A DNA stretch of 64,000 nt from Providencia stuartii (lineage in GTDB: Bacteria; Pseudomonadota; Gammaproteobacteria; Enterobacterales; Enterobacteriaceae), in NCBI RefSeq assembly GCF_029277985.1, contig NZ_CP119546.1, positions 1,860,001 to 1,924,000 on the forward strand. The letters run 5' to 3'. Made by a program: the position numbers and the translations under genes. The notes under the pieces are model-generated. The model was not told the DNA's origin. It made no database searches and saw only the letters and a list, made by a program, of their open reading frames with translations. Of this stretch, positions 11,102 to 23,223 are shown one piece after another; within the stretch, counting starts at the first letter, position 1; each line of letters starts with the position of its first letter.

Positions 11102-11973
11102 AATGGTTAATTTCCAATTTAACATTAGGGGTTAAATAAAAGGTATACAACAGAAAATCACTAAATGGTTGCCACGTTGAGAAAGATAAAATAGAAATAA
11201 TATAATCTCTAATCAAATGGTCCATTTAACAACATTAGATTTTCATTTACCCGCGTAAGAGTGAATAAGCTACTTGAAGCATGCGGTAAAAGTAGATACT
11301 AAAATATGAAAAAATATATTAGAAATTGATATGTTAATATAATTAATATGAAGTTTATTATCGATTTTAGCTTTAATATTAAACGATAAATAATTATTTT
11401 TGTTTTTAGTTATACAGTAAGACTCTATTTAAATTGATGCTAATTATTCACGGTTTAAGGTGATTAGCAGAATCAAAAAATCCTATTAAGAATAGAATTA
11501 AATTTAAGCGATTATTTTTAATCTTATTGCTATTTGAGTTAGCTTGTTCACCATAAAGGATGGTCATTATTCTTATCAAGCGCTATTTTTATTTTAATCA
11601 ATTAACAAGAATCAATGGCATTTCACATAAAGTGCTGTCTTAAGCATATTGTAATATGACGAGGTTACTATGAGTGGCTTTATTATAGATAAACATGTTT
11701 AATAAATAATCAGCATACATAGGTTTGTTTATCTTTTAAGCTATTACAGCGCAAGCGTTTGATACCTACTAAAGGGGTATTTAAAGTTAAATTTATTATA
11801 TTGTACAATAAGATAAGTATGTTTTTATTGCTGTGTTTATCATCAATAACGAAGACAAATTTGATTTTATTATGAGTTACATCTATTGTCAGAAATAATC
11901 AATGTATTAATAAATTATATTGCACTATATAATTATGAATAGTCTTTGTTGAGTGTGGCAGTAGGGATCGAAA
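11102..11973. other. AT-rich intergenic region between xaxA-like gene and menF
   Basis: About 870 bases, very AT-rich, with no ORF that has both a plausible start and a ribosome binding site. It must hold the divergent promoters for the toxin pair (leftward) and menF (rightward). I cannot place either with confidence. The low GC compared with nuo and men fits an insertion junction. Confidence 0.6.
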
Positions 11974-13308
11974 GTGGTACATAAAAAAATAGATAATTTA
12001 ATAACTGAAATTCTTCATCAACTGTCAACTTTGGCATTGGGCAACCAAGAATTCATTCGTTTACACTGGCAACTAGGTGAATCTGCTACATTTCCTGGGT
12101 TAGCTTGGCTATCTGAACAATCCTGCTACCCTCAATTTTATTGGTATCACCGTACAGGAAGTGATGAATGCAGCACGATAGGCAAGGTAAAAACCTTTCA
12201 TTCCATTGTTGATGCTGAACAATTTTTATCTGAGCATACTGAATATCCCGACATGCGTTTATGGGGACTCAACGGCTGGAATGCCGTAGGTGAAGGTATT
12301 TCGCTTGAAGATAAGCAACATGCCACTTTTTATTTTTTACCTCGTTTAGAAATTTATCGTGTCCGTTCATCGGTATCTGTTTACCTAAATATCCAAGGGG
12401 AACAAGACCGTTTATCGGCTATTGAATTTTTACAGCAAATAAAACCCGCACCAACACAACCTCTTACATTACATACGGAAATCGTCGGTCATGAACATTT
12501 TCCTGAAAAAGAGCAGTGGTGCAGCTTATTGACCGAGGCCATTACACGAATGAAAGCGGGTCATATGGAAAAAGTGGTGATGGCCCGTGAAACAAAATTG
12601 AGCTTATCTCAACCAATCGCTGCGGCTGAATTTTTGTCTGCGAGTCAACAAGTCAATTTTCAGTGCTATCATTTTATGATGGCGTTTAGTCAAGAATCGG
12701 GTTTTATATCATCGACGCCTGAACGTTTGTACTTACGTCAAGGCACACAATTACACTCTGAAGCACTTGCTGGTACGGTGGCGAATCATCTTGATGATAC
12801 GATTGCAGCAGAAAATGCAAAGTGGTTATTGGAAGATAGTAAAAATCAACATGAAAATTTAGTGGTGGTGGATGATATTTGCCAACAATTACAAGGCGTG
12901 GTGACGGGTATCGATGTCTCTGCGGCAAAAGTTATTCGTTTACGTAAAATTCAACATCTTTACCGGTCGATTGCTGCGACGCTGATTTCTCCATCCGACA
13001 GCGAATGCTTACAGCGTTTACAGCCAACAGCAGCAGTCTGTGGTTTACCGCGTACGGTGGCTCGGCAATTTTTAAGTGAACACGAGCCTTTCTCACGTCG
13101 TTGGTATGCAGGTACTGGTGGCTTTGTGAGTCTAAATAAAAGCGAGTTTGCGGTATCGCTACGTTGTGCGCAAATTGAAAATCAACAACTCTCGTTATTT
13201 TCAGGAGCTGGGATTGTCAGCGATTCAGATCCTGAGCAAGAGTGGATCGAGATTGAAAATAAAGCAGCTGGGTTGAAATCTCTGCTGGAGCGTAGCGAAA
13301 AACCTTAG
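11974..13308 (+). CDS. menF: Isochorismate synthase MenF
   Basis: Converts chorismate to isochorismate, the first step of menaquinone synthesis. It has 444 residues in the chorismate-binding fold: 'MEKVVMARETKLSL' near residues 205-218, 'AGTVANHLDD' and the C-terminal 'YAGTGGFVSLNKSEFAVSLR' with 'GAGIVSDSDPEQEWIEIENK'. The start is GTG at 11974 with AGGG seven bases upstream. It is separated from menD by 119 bases, so menD may have its own promoter. Confidence 0.94.
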   Translation: MVHKKIDNLITEILHQLSTLALGNQEFIRLHWQLGESATFPGLAWLSEQSCYPQFYWYHRTGSDECSTIGKVKTFHSIVDAEQFLSEHTEYPDMRLWGLNGWNAVGEGISLEDKQHATFYFLPRLEIYRVRSSVSVYLNIQGEQDRLSAIEFLQQIKPAPTQPLTLHTEIVGHEHFPEKEQWCSLLTEAITRMKAGHMEKVVMARETKLSLSQPIAAAEFLSASQQVNFQCYHFMMAFSQESGFISSTPERLYLRQGTQLHSEALAGTVANHLDDTIAAENAKWLLEDSKNQHENLVVVDDICQQLQGVVTGIDVSAAKVIRLRKIQHLYRSIAATLISPSDSECLQRLQPTAAVCGLPRTVARQFLSEHEPFSRRWYAGTGGFVSLNKSEFAVSLRCAQIENQQLSLFSGAGIVSDSDPEQEWIEIENKAAGLKSLLERSEKP

Positions 13309-13426
13309 TCATAACAGGGTTATTTTCTTTTGGTTTCAATTAGTTCATTAAAAATTGTTCTAAGATCAAGAAATTTATATTAAGCGCATTACACTAACTG
13401 ATAATAAATAACTTATTGAGCTCATT

Positions 13427-15100
13427 ATGTCGAATTCTGTTTTTAATCTGCGTTGGGCTGAGATTATTATCGAAGCGCTCACTCGTCATGGCATGAAACA
13501 TATTTGTATTGCGCCTGGTTCGCGTTCCACACCTTTAACTCTTGCCGCGGCAAAGAATAATAAGTTGCATTGCCATACACATTTTGATGAAAGAGGTCTA
13601 GGACACTTAGCGTTAGGGTTAGCGAAGGCAAGTCTTGAACCTGTAGGCGTCATTGTGACATCGGGCACGGCGGTGGCAAATCTCTATCCATCATTAATTG
13701 AAGCAGGCTTGACGGGAGAGAAAGTCATTTTTTTGACGGCGGATAGGCCGCCTGAGTTAATCGATTGTGGTGCCAATCAAGCGATTCGCCAGACGCATAT
13801 TTTTGCATCGCACCCAGCTCAAAGCTTGATGTTGCCACGACCAACCCGTGATATTTCACCCAAATGGCTGGTAAGCGCCATTGATAATGGTATGAATCAA
13901 TTGCGCCATGGCGCTTTCCATATTAACTGTCCGTTTGCGGAGCCTTTATATGGCGAGACGGAAGGCGATTATGACTGGCAGCAGCAGCTCGGTAATTGGT
14001 GGAACTCTCAGTTACCTTGGTTAAGCGAACCCTTAACGAATACAGTAGCGCATATTGCGGATTGGTACTTTTGGCGACAAAAAAAAGGGGTTGTGATTGC
14101 GGGGCGAATGAACGCCCAAGAGGGTGAGCATGTCGCGAATTGGGCGAAAACATTAGGTTGGCCATTGATTAGTGATGTTTTATCACAAACAGGGCAAACT
14201 CATCCTTGTGCTGATTTATGGCTCGCCCATCCGCAAGCTAAAGCATGGCTCGATGAGGCTGAGTTAGTGATACAATTTGGTTCGAGTTTAACTGGCAAAC
14301 GGTTATTACAGTGGCAAGCACAATGCCAACCACAAGAGTACTGGATTATTGATATGATCCCAGGACGCCTTGACCCAGCAAACCATTATGGACGCAAATT
14401 GACTTGTTCAATTAAAGGTTGGTTGGATGCTCATCCCGCCCAGCCTAGAAGCCCATGGTGTGAAAAGCTATGGGCTTTGACAAAACGCACTCAACAGCAT
14501 GTCACCGCGAAGTTACACAACCAGTTTTCTGAGGCGGCGGTCGCTCATCAATTACCTCAACTGTTACCCCCTAAAGGACAATTATTTGTTGGTAATAGCC
14601 TGATCGTACGGTTGGTTGATGCTTTGGCACAGCTGCCTGAAGGTTACCCTGTGTATAGTAATCGTGGGGCAAGTGGTATTGATGGATTGATATCCACCAT
14701 GGCTGGTGTGCAACGCGCCACAATAAAACCTACATTAGGGATTGTCGGTGATCTTTCCGCCCTCTATGACCTCAATAGTCTTGCCCTCTTACGTGCGCCT
14801 TCAGCACCGACTATTTTGATCGTGGTGAATAACAATGGCGGACAAATTTTTTCGATGTTACCTACACCAGAAGAGGCGAGGGAACCTTATTACTGCATGC
14901 CGCAGAATGTGAATTTTGAGCATGCGGCCTTGATGTTTGGGTTACAGTATGCGTCGCCTAAAGACTGGTTATCACTCAAAACCTTGGTTGAACAATTTTG
15001 GTTTAACCAACAAGGTTGTTTGTTAATCGAATTGATTGTTGATAGTGACGAGGGCGCTCGTACATTAAAACAATTACTCGATGAAGTCGGTAATCTTTGA
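13427..15100 (+). CDS. menD: 2-succinyl-5-enolpyruvyl-6-hydroxy-3-cyclohexene-1-carboxylate synthase MenD
   Basis: Thiamine-diphosphate enzyme that joins isochorismate and 2-oxoglutarate to give SEPHCHC. It has 557 residues, the usual length. The N-terminal '[16 protein letters not shown]' is the family signature. The ThDP/metal-binding motif begins '[15 protein letters not shown]' and closes at '[14 protein letters not shown]'. Its TGA overlaps the menH ATG (TGATG), so the two are translationally coupled. Confidence 0.97.
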   Translation: MSNSVFNLRWAEIIIEALTRHGMKHICIAPGSRSTPLTLAAAKNNKLHCHTHFDERGLGHLALGLAKASLEPVGVIVTSGTAVANLYPSLIEAGLTGEKVIFLTADRPPELIDCGANQAIRQTHIFASHPAQSLMLPRPTRDISPKWLVSAIDNGMNQLRHGAFHINCPFAEPLYGETEGDYDWQQQLGNWWNSQLPWLSEPLTNTVAHIADWYFWRQKKGVVIAGRMNAQEGEHVANWAKTLGWPLISDVLSQTGQTHPCADLWLAHPQAKAWLDEAELVIQFGSSLTGKRLLQWQAQCQPQEYWIIDMIPGRLDPANHYGRKLTCSIKGWLDAHPAQPRSPWCEKLWALTKRTQQHVTAKLHNQFSEAAVAHQLPQLLPPKGQLFVGNSLIVRLVDALAQLPEGYPVYSNRGASGIDGLISTMAGVQRATIKPTLGIVGDLSALYDLNSLALLRAPSAPTILIVVNNNGGQIFSMLPTPEEAREPYYCMPQNVNFEHAALMFGLQYASPKDWLSLKTLVEQFWFNQQGCLLIELIVDSDEGARTLKQLLDEVGNL

Positions 15101-15873
15101 TGTTAGCGGTATATCGTTACAATGAGAACCAAACAGGGCCTTGGCTAGTGTGGTTACATGGATTACTGGGTTGCGCGGATGAGTGGCTACCGATTATTAA
15201 ACTGTATCCACATTTGCCATCATTATGTATCGACTTACCTGGGCATGGGCGATCTCAGGAGATAACTTGCTCAAGTTTTGCTGATTTTGATGAATACCTC
15301 ATCCAGCTCCTGCAATACCATGGTATCGAAAATTATTACCTCATTGGTTATTCTTTAGGGGCGCGGCTGGCTATGCACACGGCATGTTACCGTCAGCCTA
15401 CAGGTTTATGTGGCTTAGTTGTTGAAGGGGGAAATGTTGGCCTGAAGACACAATCAGAACGTGATGCCCGTTACCTGAATGACCACTCTTGGGCGCAACG
15501 GTTTCGCCATGAGCCAATCGAAAGCGTATTGTACGATTGGTATCAACAACCTGTATTTGCTAGTTTAAGCGATAGCCAACGTCAGCAATTAATTTTATTA
15601 CGACAAGCCAATGATCCCCGTCGTATTGCCGATATGCTAGAAGGCACTTCATTGTCTAAACAACCATTTTTAGCCGATAAACTGCAACAGTTAACACTTC
15701 CATTTCGCTATTTTTGTGGTGAACAAGACCAAAAATTTCGAGGCGTTTCGCAACAATATGCTTTGCCGATTACGCTAATTAAGAATGCAGGGCATAATGC
15801 GCATCGGGAAAACCCGAATGGCTATGCCACTGCACTTCAGTATTTTCTATCATCTGTGGTTAAAGGAACTTGA
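15100..15873 (+). CDS. menH: SHCHC synthase MenH (alpha/beta hydrolase)
   Basis: Eliminates pyruvate from the MenD product to give SHCHC. 257 residues from the ATG at 15100, which overlaps the menD stop; a TTG three bases earlier is less likely. The alpha/beta-hydrolase features are present: '[12 protein letters not shown]' oxyanion loop, nucleophile elbow 'GYSLGAR' near residue 86, and a late '[11 protein letters not shown]' supplying the catalytic histidine. Confidence 0.95.
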   Translation: MLAVYRYNENQTGPWLVWLHGLLGCADEWLPIIKLYPHLPSLCIDLPGHGRSQEITCSSFADFDEYLIQLLQYHGIENYYLIGYSLGARLAMHTACYRQPTGLCGLVVEGGNVGLKTQSERDARYLNDHSWAQRFRHEPIESVLYDWYQQPVFASLSDSQRQQLILLRQANDPRRIADMLEGTSLSKQPFLADKLQQLTLPFRYFCGEQDQKFRGVSQQYALPITLIKNAGHNAHRENPNGYATALQYFLSSVVKGT

Positions 15874-15875
15874 TA

Positions 15876-16733
15876 ATGATTTATCCTAACGAAGAAAAAC
15901 TCTATGCCCCAATCGAATGGCAAGATTGCTCTGAAGGGTTTGATGATATTTTTTATCACAAGTCACCGGAAGGGATTGCAAAAATTACGATTAATCGTCC
16001 ACAGGTGCGTAACGCGTTTCGTCCACAAACCGTTAAAGAAATGATCCAAGCCTTATCTGATGCGCGTTATGACGATAAAGTTGGTACCATTATTCTAACG
16101 GGTGAAGGGGAAAAAGCATTCTGTGCAGGCGGTGACCAAAAAATTCGCGGTGATTACGGTGGATATCGTGACGAGAGTGGCACTCATCACCTGAATGTTC
16201 TAGATTTCCAGCGCCAAATTCGTACATGTCCGAAACCCGTGGTTGCGATGGTAGCAGGCTTTGCTATTGGTGGCGGTCACGTCTTGCATATGATGTGTGA
16301 CCTCACAATAGCAGCAGATAATGCGATCTTTGGTCAGACTGGGCCTAAAGTGGGGTCGTTCGATGGGGGTTGGGGTGCATCTTATATGGCGCGTATTGTT
16401 GGACAAAAGAAAGCACGTGAAATTTGGTTCCTGTGCCGTCAATACGATGCAAAAGAAGCCTTGGATATGGGGTTAGTGAATACCGTAGTGCCTTACGCTG
16501 ATCTCGAAAAAGAAACAGTCCGTTGGTGCCGTGAAATGCTTGAAAATAGCCCAATGGCACTGCGTTGTTTGAAAGCGGCACTGAATGCAGACTGTGATGG
16601 TCAAGCAGGGCTACAAGAATTGGCCGGTAATGCAACAATGTTGTTCTATATGACAGAGGAAGGCCAAGAAGGGCGTAACGCATTTAATGAAAAACGTGCG
16701 CCAGACTTTTCTAAATATAAGCGTAATCCGTAA
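15876..16733 (+). CDS. menB: 1,4-dihydroxy-2-naphthoyl-CoA synthase MenB
   Basis: Crotonase-fold enzyme that closes the naphthoquinone ring of o-succinylbenzoyl-CoA. 285 residues from ATG 15876, preceded by AGGA at nine bases. The protein is nearly identical to the E. coli family over long stretches: '[13 protein letters not shown]', '[20 protein letters not shown]' and '[20 protein letters not shown]'. The C-terminus 'FSKYKRNP' is the family end. The final base of its stop is the first base of the menC ATG. Confidence 0.97.
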   Translation: MIYPNEEKLYAPIEWQDCSEGFDDIFYHKSPEGIAKITINRPQVRNAFRPQTVKEMIQALSDARYDDKVGTIILTGEGEKAFCAGGDQKIRGDYGGYRDESGTHHLNVLDFQRQIRTCPKPVVAMVAGFAIGGGHVLHMMCDLTIAADNAIFGQTGPKVGSFDGGWGASYMARIVGQKKAREIWFLCRQYDAKEALDMGLVNTVVPYADLEKETVRWCREMLENSPMALRCLKAALNADCDGQAGLQELAGNATMLFYMTEEGQEGRNAFNEKRAPDFSKYKRNP

Positions 16734-17704
16734 TGCGTAAAGCAACACTTTATACATTTAGCCTGCCGATGGAGGCAGGCGTTATCCTGCGTTACCAACG
16801 TCTGAAAACTCGTGATGGATTGCTGGTTCGCTTACAAGATGGGGATAACGAAGGATGGGGAGAAATTTCTCCTCTCCCCGAATTTAGTCAAGAAACATTG
16901 CTAGAAGCGACTGAGGAAGCCAAGCAGAGACTGACTGAATGGGTCAGCGGTCAGCCATTGGCGGATAGTGCATTACCCTCAGTTGCTTTCGGTTGTAGCT
17001 GTGCATTGGCGGAATTATCAGGTGAATTGCCTGAACAAGCTGATTATCGAAAAGCACCATTATGTAGTGGCGATCCGGACGATTTAATCTTACGCCTTGA
17101 TGCTATGGAAGGTGAAAAAATCGCCAAGGTTAAAGTTGGATTGTATGAAGCGGTACGTGATGGCATGGTCGCTAATTTGTTGCTGGAAGCTGTACCTGAC
17201 TTAACGTTACGCCTTGATGCTAACCGTAGTTGGACGCGAGCGAAAGCCGATGGCTTTGCCAAATATGTGAACCCAGACTATCGTGATCGAATCGCTTTTC
17301 TCGAAGAACCGTGCAAAACCCGTGAGGAATCACTGCAATATGCCAAGGATACCGGTATTGCGATCGCATGGGATGAGAGCGTTCGCGAAGAAGGTTTTAA
17401 AGTCGAAGCGCAACCGGGCGTGGCAGCGATTGTGATCAAACCGACGTTAACGGGAAGCCTTGCCTATTGTCGGCAGCTGGTTCAAGAAGCTCATCACCAT
17501 GGTTTGCAAGCGGTGATCAGTTCATCAATTGAGACCAGTTTTGGGTTAACCCAGTTGGCAAGAATTGCTCATCAACTAACACCGAATACGATACCTGGGC
17601 TCGATACGTTAGATCTTATCCAGTCTCAACTTATACGTACTTGGCCAAATAGCACGCTGCCTGTTATGCAACTAGATGAACTTATTATCGAATGGCAGAG
17701 TTAA
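16733..17704 (+). CDS. menC: o-succinylbenzoate synthase MenC
   Basis: Enolase-superfamily dehydratase converting SHCHC to o-succinylbenzoate. It has 323 residues. The KxK-type motif 'AKVKVGL', the metal ligands in 'LRLDANRSW' and 'FLEEPC', and 'AWDESVRE' are in the right order. It overlaps menE by 13 bases. Confidence 0.96.
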   Translation: MRKATLYTFSLPMEAGVILRYQRLKTRDGLLVRLQDGDNEGWGEISPLPEFSQETLLEATEEAKQRLTEWVSGQPLADSALPSVAFGCSCALAELSGELPEQADYRKAPLCSGDPDDLILRLDAMEGEKIAKVKVGLYEAVRDGMVANLLLEAVPDLTLRLDANRSWTRAKADGFAKYVNPDYRDRIAFLEEPCKTREESLQYAKDTGIAIAWDESVREEGFKVEAQPGVAAIVIKPTLTGSLAYCRQLVQEAHHHGLQAVISSSIETSFGLTQLARIAHQLTPNTIPGLDTLDLIQSQLIRTWPNSTLPVMQLDELIIEWQS

Positions 17705-19107
17705 CACCGTTTAAAGACTGGCCTTGGCAACACTGGGCCAGCCATCAACCTGATGCAATTGCGTTGATAACCGATGTTGCTTCACTGACTTGGCAACAAT
17801 TGAATTTAAACGTCATAAATCTTACTTATCATTTTGATAAACAAGGACTCAAAAAAGGCCAAACGGTCATTTTACGGGGCAAAAACAGTGTTGAATTGTT
17901 ATTAAGTCAACTCGCTATTTTGCGCTGTGGGGCGAAAGTTTTGCCGCTCAATCCTCGCTTGCCCATCTTATTGCTTGAAGAATTGCTTCCGCATCTGAAT
18001 ATTGATTTTGTGATTGATTTTGCAGATGGCCTGCTAAATGCATTTCATTATTCGACTTTAACGCTGCCGCCTGATCTCACTGTTTCTCAAAAATTAACAC
18101 ACTATGATCTGCCATGCTTTTGTGAATTAACTCGGCAACCTGCAACCTTAATTCTGACATCCGGCTCTACGGGGTTACCGAAGGCCGCGGTTCATTCCAT
18201 GTTTGCTCATCTTGATAGTGCTAATGGCGTATTACAGGCGATGGACTATCAACAGAGTGACTGCTGGTTACTTTCTTTACCGTTATTTCATGTTTCAGGG
18301 CAAGGAATATTGTGGCGATGGTTAGGAAGAGGGGCGAGATTAGCGATTAAATCTTCCCCATTAACACAAGCGTTGCAAGGTATTACCCATGCTTCATTGG
18401 TGCCAACACAACTGTGGCGACTTCTCAATCAGGAGGAAAATCCGCCATTAACGCTACGGCAAGTACTACTTGGCGGGGCGACAATACCCACCTCACTAAC
18501 CAATTTGGCATCAAGCCAAGGTATTGAGTGCTGGAGTGGTTATGGCATGACCGAAATGGCTTCAACCGTTTGTGCAAAACGCGCTGATGGCAAAAAGGGC
18601 GTAGGATTGCCCCTGATAGGTAAACAGGTTCGCTTGATGGATAGTGAAATACAAATCCAATCACAGAGTCAAGCCATGGGGTATTGGTTTGATGGGGAAA
18701 TCAAACCGTTAAAAACCCAAGATGGTTGGTTTAAAACTAATGATAAAGGTGCATATATCGATGGAGAATACCATGTGATTGGGCGCTTGGATAATTTGTT
18801 TATTAGTGGTGGTGAATGCGTACAACCTGAAGACATTGAAAGCATTATCAATAGCCACCCCGCAGTTAGCCAGAGTTTTATTATTCCTATTGATGATGCG
18901 GAGTTTGGTCAAAGGCCTGTTGCCGTCATTGAGTTAATCGACAAAAGCGTATTAGCGGGTATTGCTGATTGGTTAAAAGATAAACTGGCTCCATACCAAT
19001 ATCCTGTGCACTTTTATCCTTTAGACGCCGAATTAAAAAATACCGGTATTAAAGTCTCTCGTCAGCAGGTAAAAAGTTGGGTACACCAACAAATATTCTC
19101 CTCTTAA
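17692..19107 (+). CDS. menE: o-succinylbenzoate-CoA ligase MenE
   Basis: ANL-superfamily adenylate-forming enzyme that activates o-succinylbenzoate with CoA. 471 residues with the P-loop-like '[17 protein letters not shown]' (about 152-168), '[14 protein letters not shown]' and the hinge/C-domain '[22 protein letters not shown]'. It is the last gene of menDHBCE and is followed by a terminator shared with katA. Confidence 0.96.
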   Translation: MAELTPFKDWPWQHWASHQPDAIALITDVASLTWQQLNLNVINLTYHFDKQGLKKGQTVILRGKNSVELLLSQLAILRCGAKVLPLNPRLPILLLEELLPHLNIDFVIDFADGLLNAFHYSTLTLPPDLTVSQKLTHYDLPCFCELTRQPATLILTSGSTGLPKAAVHSMFAHLDSANGVLQAMDYQQSDCWLLSLPLFHVSGQGILWRWLGRGARLAIKSSPLTQALQGITHASLVPTQLWRLLNQEENPPLTLRQVLLGGATIPTSLTNLASSQGIECWSGYGMTEMASTVCAKRADGKKGVGLPLIGKQVRLMDSEIQIQSQSQAMGYWFDGEIKPLKTQDGWFKTNDKGAYIDGEYHVIGRLDNLFISGGECVQPEDIESIINSHPAVSQSFIIPIDDAEFGQRPVAVIELIDKSVLAGIADWLKDKLAPYQYPVHFYPLDAELKNTGIKVSRQQVKSWVHQQIFSS

Positions 19108-19160
19108 TAACAACCGATTGTTATGGAGAGTCAATCAGCTTCATTGGCGTCTGTAATAAA

Positions 19161-19194
19161 AAAATCAGGCTCTAGAAATAAAGCCTGATTTTTC
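19161..19194. terminator. Bidirectional terminator between menE and katA
   Basis: AATCAGGCT / AGCCTGATT stem (19163-19171, 19182-19190) with A-rich sequence on one side and T-rich on the other. It lies between two convergent genes. Confidence 0.85.
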
Positions 19195-19209
19195 GATTAG
19201 ATAACCAAA

Positions 19210-20649
19210 TTATTTAAGGTTATTCAGTGCTTTTTCGACACCCGCGCCATACTCAGGATGTACCTGCTTAAAGAGGTCGATTTGACGTTTCTGGGTTTCT
19301 TCAGAGGCTTCAATCAATTCACCAGCAATACGTTGGAACATGCGTTGATGCTCTGCATCATCCAACAGCTCGTATAATGCACGGGGCTGGCTGAAATAAT
19401 CCTCATCTTCACGATGGTTCCAATGATCAGCTGCACCCTCAAGGGTTAATGGAGGCTCACTGAAATTAGGTTGTTCTTGGAACATACCTGCACTGTTCGG
19501 CTCATAAGTTACGCCGTTACCGCTGTTACCGTCAACGCGCATTGCCCCATCACGATGGTAGTTATGGAATGGGCAACGCGGTGAGTTAACTGGGATTTGA
19601 TAGTGGTTCACACCTAAGCGATAACGTTGAGTATCCCCATAAGAGAATAAGCGTCCTTGTAACATTTTATCAGGAGAAAATCCGATGCCAGGCACAATGT
19701 TGGCTGGGTTGAATGCGGCTTGTTCAACATCTGAAAAATAGTTAGCAGGGTTACGGTTTAGCTCAAAATAACCAACATCAATCAATGGGTAATCTTTATG
19801 TGGCCATACTTTAGTGAGGTCAAATGGGTTATAAGGCACTTTTGACGCTTCATTTTCAGGCATGACTTGGATCTGTAGCGCCCAACGCGGATAGTCACCT
19901 TTATTGATAGCATCAAATAGGTCACGCTGAGAGCTTTCACGATCTTTACCAATAATCGCTTCTGCTTCATTGTCCATCAAATTTTCAATGCCTTGCTGGC
20001 AACGGAAATGGAACTTAACCCAAAAGCGTTCATTTTTGTCATTGATAAAGCTATAGGTATGACTACCAAAACCGTGCATGTGACGATAGCTACGTGGAAT
20101 GCCTCGGTCACTGACGTCAATGGTCAGTTGGTGGAGTGATTCAGGTAAGTGAGAGAAGAAATCCCATTTATAGGCCATTGAGCGCATATTGCTATAAGGG
20201 CAGCGTTTAACGACGTGGTTTAAGTCAGGGAATTTCAGTGGGTCACGAAGATAGAATACTGGGGTGTTGTTACCAACTAAATCCCAGTTTCCTTCTTCTG
20301 TATAGAATTTTAATGCAAAGCCACGGATATCACGTTCTGCATCTGCGGCACCACGCTCACCAGCTACCGTTGAGAAGCGAGCAAACATATCCGTTTTTTT
20401 GCCTACAGAAGAAAATATTTTTGCTCGGGTATAGCGAGTAATATCATGGGTAACCGTAAAAGTACCAAATGCACCTGAACCTTTAGCGTGCATACGGCGC
20501 TCAGGAATGACTTCACGGTCAAAGTGAGCGAGTTTTTCTAAAAACCACACATCTTGTAATAGCATTGGGCCACGTGGGCCAGCTGTCATTACGTTATTAT
20601 TATCCACAACAGGGGCGCCAGATGCGGTAGTGAGACCTTTCTTTTTCAT
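19210..20649 (-). CDS. katA: Catalase KatA (clade 3 monofunctional heme catalase)
   Basis: Decomposes hydrogen peroxide. 479 residues from the ATG at 20649, which has GGAG eight bases upstream; an upstream in-frame ATG at 20694 adds 15 residues not found in the family. The sequence is close to Proteus mirabilis catalase: '[20 protein letters not shown]' with the distal histidine, '[13 protein letters not shown]' with the distal asparagine, and proximal heme-ligand tyrosine in '[14 protein letters not shown]'. Convergent with menE and divergent from yfaZ. Confidence 0.96.
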   Translation of the reverse strand: MKKKGLTTASGAPVVDNNNVMTAGPRGPMLLQDVWFLEKLAHFDREVIPERRMHAKGSGAFGTFTVTHDITRYTRAKIFSSVGKKTDMFARFSTVAGERGAADAERDIRGFALKFYTEEGNWDLVGNNTPVFYLRDPLKFPDLNHVVKRCPYSNMRSMAYKWDFFSHLPESLHQLTIDVSDRGIPRSYRHMHGFGSHTYSFINDKNERFWVKFHFRCQQGIENLMDNEAEAIIGKDRESSQRDLFDAINKGDYPRWALQIQVMPENEASKVPYNPFDLTKVWPHKDYPLIDVGYFELNRNPANYFSDVEQAAFNPANIVPGIGFSPDKMLQGRLFSYGDTQRYRLGVNHYQIPVNSPRCPFHNYHRDGAMRVDGNSGNGVTYEPNSAGMFQEQPNFSEPPLTLEGAADHWNHREDEDYFSQPRALYELLDDAEHQRMFQRIAGELIEASEETQKRQIDLFKQVHPEYGAGVEKALNNLK

Positions 20650-20948
20650 CACAATACTCCAGTAATTTACAGACAATAAAACTATAAAATGCATTTAATA
20701 TGCATCAAAATAAACGGTAAATGCAGATAATTCCGTATTATCATTCGATTATAGTTGATTGGTTGGATAATAACTAATACATGGTACCGATTGCTGTGAT
20801 AACTGATTAAAAATAAATAGAAACACTCGCCTATGTTGTAGAAAAGTCGCCTTGGTGGCATGAAAAGTAAAAAACAGTAATAACTACTGAGAATAGGATT
20901 TATATATTGTAATATTAACGCATAATTTCTATTTATTGGGGCAATAAT

Positions 20949-21497
20949 ATGCGTAAAGGATTGTTCTTTGTCGCCGCAGCGGCATCATCACTTATGTTTG
21001 TGGGCACTGCTCAAGCGATATCTGTCAATGCGAGTGCTGGTGAGCATTACACTGAATTAAGTGCTGGGATCGGAACTAAAGGTTCAGGGCTTGCATTTGA
21101 TGGCTCATGGGCGCGTAGTGACCATGATGGCCAAATGGGGAGCTTAGGCGCAACCTTTGGTTTGCCTTTAGGGCCGTTTTCAGCCTATGTTGGTGGTAAA
21201 GCATTATATCTTTCACCTGAAGACAACAAAGATGGTATGGCTCTTGCCGCGGGTGCAGGGTTAGGTTGGCAAGTTATGCCGTCACTGAACATTTATGGTG
21301 AAGCTTACGGTGCGCCAGCGTCACTGACTTCAGGTAGTGATGCTTATACTGAAGCGAAAGTAGGGGCGACTTATACTGTGTTTAAACCATTATCAATTGA
21401 TGCGGGCTATCGTATCATTGACATTAAAGGCAATCATAACAATCCAAGCAACAAAATTGCGGATGGTTGGTATGTTGGAGCAGGTTTAAGTTTCTAA
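20949..21497 (+). CDS. yfaZ: YfaZ-family outer membrane protein
   Basis: 182 residues with a signal peptide (cleavage after 'GTAQA', about residue 23) followed by alternating beta-strand sequence typical of a small outer-membrane barrel, ending in the C-terminal phenylalanine 'GAGLSF' used as a Bam signal. It matches the YfaZ family, whose precise role is unknown. In E. coli, yfaZ is also near men, which supports the assignment. A terminator follows 29 bases after the stop. Confidence 0.9.
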   Translation: MRKGLFFVAAAASSLMFVGTAQAISVNASAGEHYTELSAGIGTKGSGLAFDGSWARSDHDGQMGSLGATFGLPLGPFSAYVGGKALYLSPEDNKDGMALAAGAGLGWQVMPSLNIYGEAYGAPASLTSGSDAYTEAKVGATYTVFKPLSIDAGYRIIDIKGNHNNPSNKIADGWYVGAGLSF

Positions 21498-21525
21498 TGA
21501 GTTAGCACTTTATTGAGCTAAATAG

Positions 21526-21555
21526 AGAAAACCCGTACATGGTACGGGTTTTTTG
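21526..21555. terminator. Terminator between yfaZ and tyrP
   Basis: AAAACCCGTAC / GTACGGGTTTT hairpin (21528-21538, 21542-21552) followed by T residues on the plus strand. Its A-rich left side also lets it end the convergent tyrP transcript. Confidence 0.88.
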
Positions 21556-21576
21556 TTGGCTAGTGCAGGCTCAAAA

Positions 21577-22797
21577 TTACCCGACATTAGGTAAGAATCC
21601 TGCAACAATAGCGAATTGAATCGCAATAACAGCGACACCACAAAGTAGCACAATACCCAACACAACAGAGCCCCCTTTCACTTGGTAGTGGGCTTGATTA
21701 GCGGTAGGCTTTTCAATCGCTCTGACACGTAGAGTCAGTAAAGCAGGAATGATAAGCGCCAATACAGACAACGCCACTGCCGCATAGGTTAAGGCTTGCA
21801 CAAAACTACTGAAAAACAAGGCAGAAAGTAGAGGTGGTAAAAAGGTTAATACGCCTGTCTGTAGACGCCCAAATAGACGATTACTGCGTTTAAAGAGATC
21901 CGCAAGGTAATCAAATAACCCAAGAGCCACCCCTAAAAATGAAGTCGCTAGCGCAAGATCCATAAATAAACTCACCGCAATATTAACCCGTGGAGTTGCG
22001 ACAACATCACGAATAGCCGTCAGTAAGCCATTTAACCCAGCTTCTTGCGCTAAAATGCCTAAAAAGGTATTGGCTGGAATGGAACCTAACGTAGCGATTT
22101 GCCATAAGATATAAGCGACGAGAGGGATTGCACTACCTGTAATAAAAATAATACGCAGTTTACGGACATCACCATTCATATAGTTCACTAAGCTTGGAAC
22201 GCTGCCATGGAAACCAAATGAGGTAAAGATAACCGGAACGGCCGCAAGCAGTAAGCCTTTCTCGACAGGCATATTGGTTAAATTGACGCTTTCGACATGG
22301 GGTAACATTACCGCCAACATAATCACTAAAAAGATAATTTTAGCTGTAAATAAGAGGCGATTAATAAAGTCGACGGAATGGGTACCGATACATACCACGG
22401 CGCCGCCGATGAGTGTAAATAAAATAATTGCGGATTTTGTTGAGAGATGTAATCCCCACCAAGACAGTAAGCTATCAGAGATCAGTACGCCAGCACCGCC
22501 AATATAGGCTGTGGTAAGAGCGTACATTAATAATAACATACTTAACCCAGTCACAATCTGCCCTACGGGACCGAGATACTTTTTAGCGACTGAACCTAAA
22601 CCCATATCGGGTGGATTATATTGATAGACTTCCACGAGAAGTAATGAGGTATAACTCATTAACATCCAGAGACCAATAAGTAGGCATATGATACCTGTGA
22701 AACCGACACCTGCTGCGGCAAGTGGCATAGCCAGCATCCCTGCACCGATTGTTGTTCCTGCAACGATTAAAACGCTACCTAGCGTACGATTTTTCAC
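21577..22797 (-). CDS. tyrP: Tyrosine-specific transporter TyrP
   Basis: Inner-membrane aromatic amino acid:proton symporter of the HAAAP family, 406 residues with eleven hydrophobic segments. The N-terminus '[20 protein letters not shown]' and internal '[20 protein letters not shown]' and '[20 protein letters not shown]' match E. coli TyrP rather than Mtr or AroP. Two adjacent TyrR boxes lie 64-104 bases upstream, as in E. coli tyrP, which strengthens the substrate assignment. Confidence 0.94.
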   Translation of the reverse strand: MKNRTLGSVLIVAGTTIGAGMLAMPLAAAGVGFTGIICLLIGLWMLMSYTSLLLVEVYQYNPPDMGLGSVAKKYLGPVGQIVTGLSMLLLMYALTTAYIGGAGVLISDSLLSWWGLHLSTKSAIILFTLIGGAVVCIGTHSVDFINRLLFTAKIIFLVIMLAVMLPHVESVNLTNMPVEKGLLLAAVPVIFTSFGFHGSVPSLVNYMNGDVRKLRIIFITGSAIPLVAYILWQIATLGSIPANTFLGILAQEAGLNGLLTAIRDVVATPRVNIAVSLFMDLALATSFLGVALGLFDYLADLFKRSNRLFGRLQTGVLTFLPPLLSALFFSSFVQALTYAAVALSVLALIIPALLTLRVRAIEKPTANQAHYQVKGGSVVLGIVLLCGVAVIAIQFAIVAGFLPNVG

Positions 22798-22860
22798 AAA
22801 TTCCTCTGATTAAAAGTCGTAGATTAATAAGTTGTGCAGGTTATGCGATCATGATTTATC

Positions 22861-22901
22861 TGTCAAATCTAAATTACAATGAGTGTAAATATAATTTTAC
22901 A
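22861..22901 (-). promoter_or_regulatory. Tandem TyrR boxes overlapping the tyrP promoter
   Basis: TGTAAA-N6-TTTACA at 22884-22901 is a perfect strong TyrR box. TGTCAA-N6-ATTACA at 22861-22878, five bases away, is a weaker one. On the minus strand the weak box contains a -35-like TTGACA (22866-22861), followed after 17 bases by TAACCT. This is the E. coli tyrP arrangement, in which TyrR activates or represses according to the aromatic amino acid bound. Sites are seen directly; function is inferred from the family. Confidence 0.85.
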
Positions 22902-23223
22902 GTGATGGGTGTTTTTTATTATGACTGCTGAAAATAACAGCGAATAAATTTTGATTGTTAATTAATTTCAGTTATGAATATTAACTATCAAAAGTGAACT
23001 TATGTGGTTAACTATGTTAATGGTGTTAATTAATGAATTGATTTTAATGTGATTTTTAATTTAACGGGATAGTGTCTCAATAAATTAAAATTAATTTTGT
23101 GACAAGGCAGGAAAATAGTGTGGAAAAATAATATTAAATTTTTTCACTCATTAATATAAATCAAAAATCTGTCAATCTTTCATCCGGATAATGTAAGGAT
23201 ACATTAATGAAAAGGATGAACTT
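22902..23223. other. AT-rich region upstream of dcuB
   Basis: About 320 bases without a gene. It should hold the dcuB promoter. I see half-matches to FNR (TTGAT) and CRP (TGTGA) motifs but no convincing full site. Confidence 0.5.
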
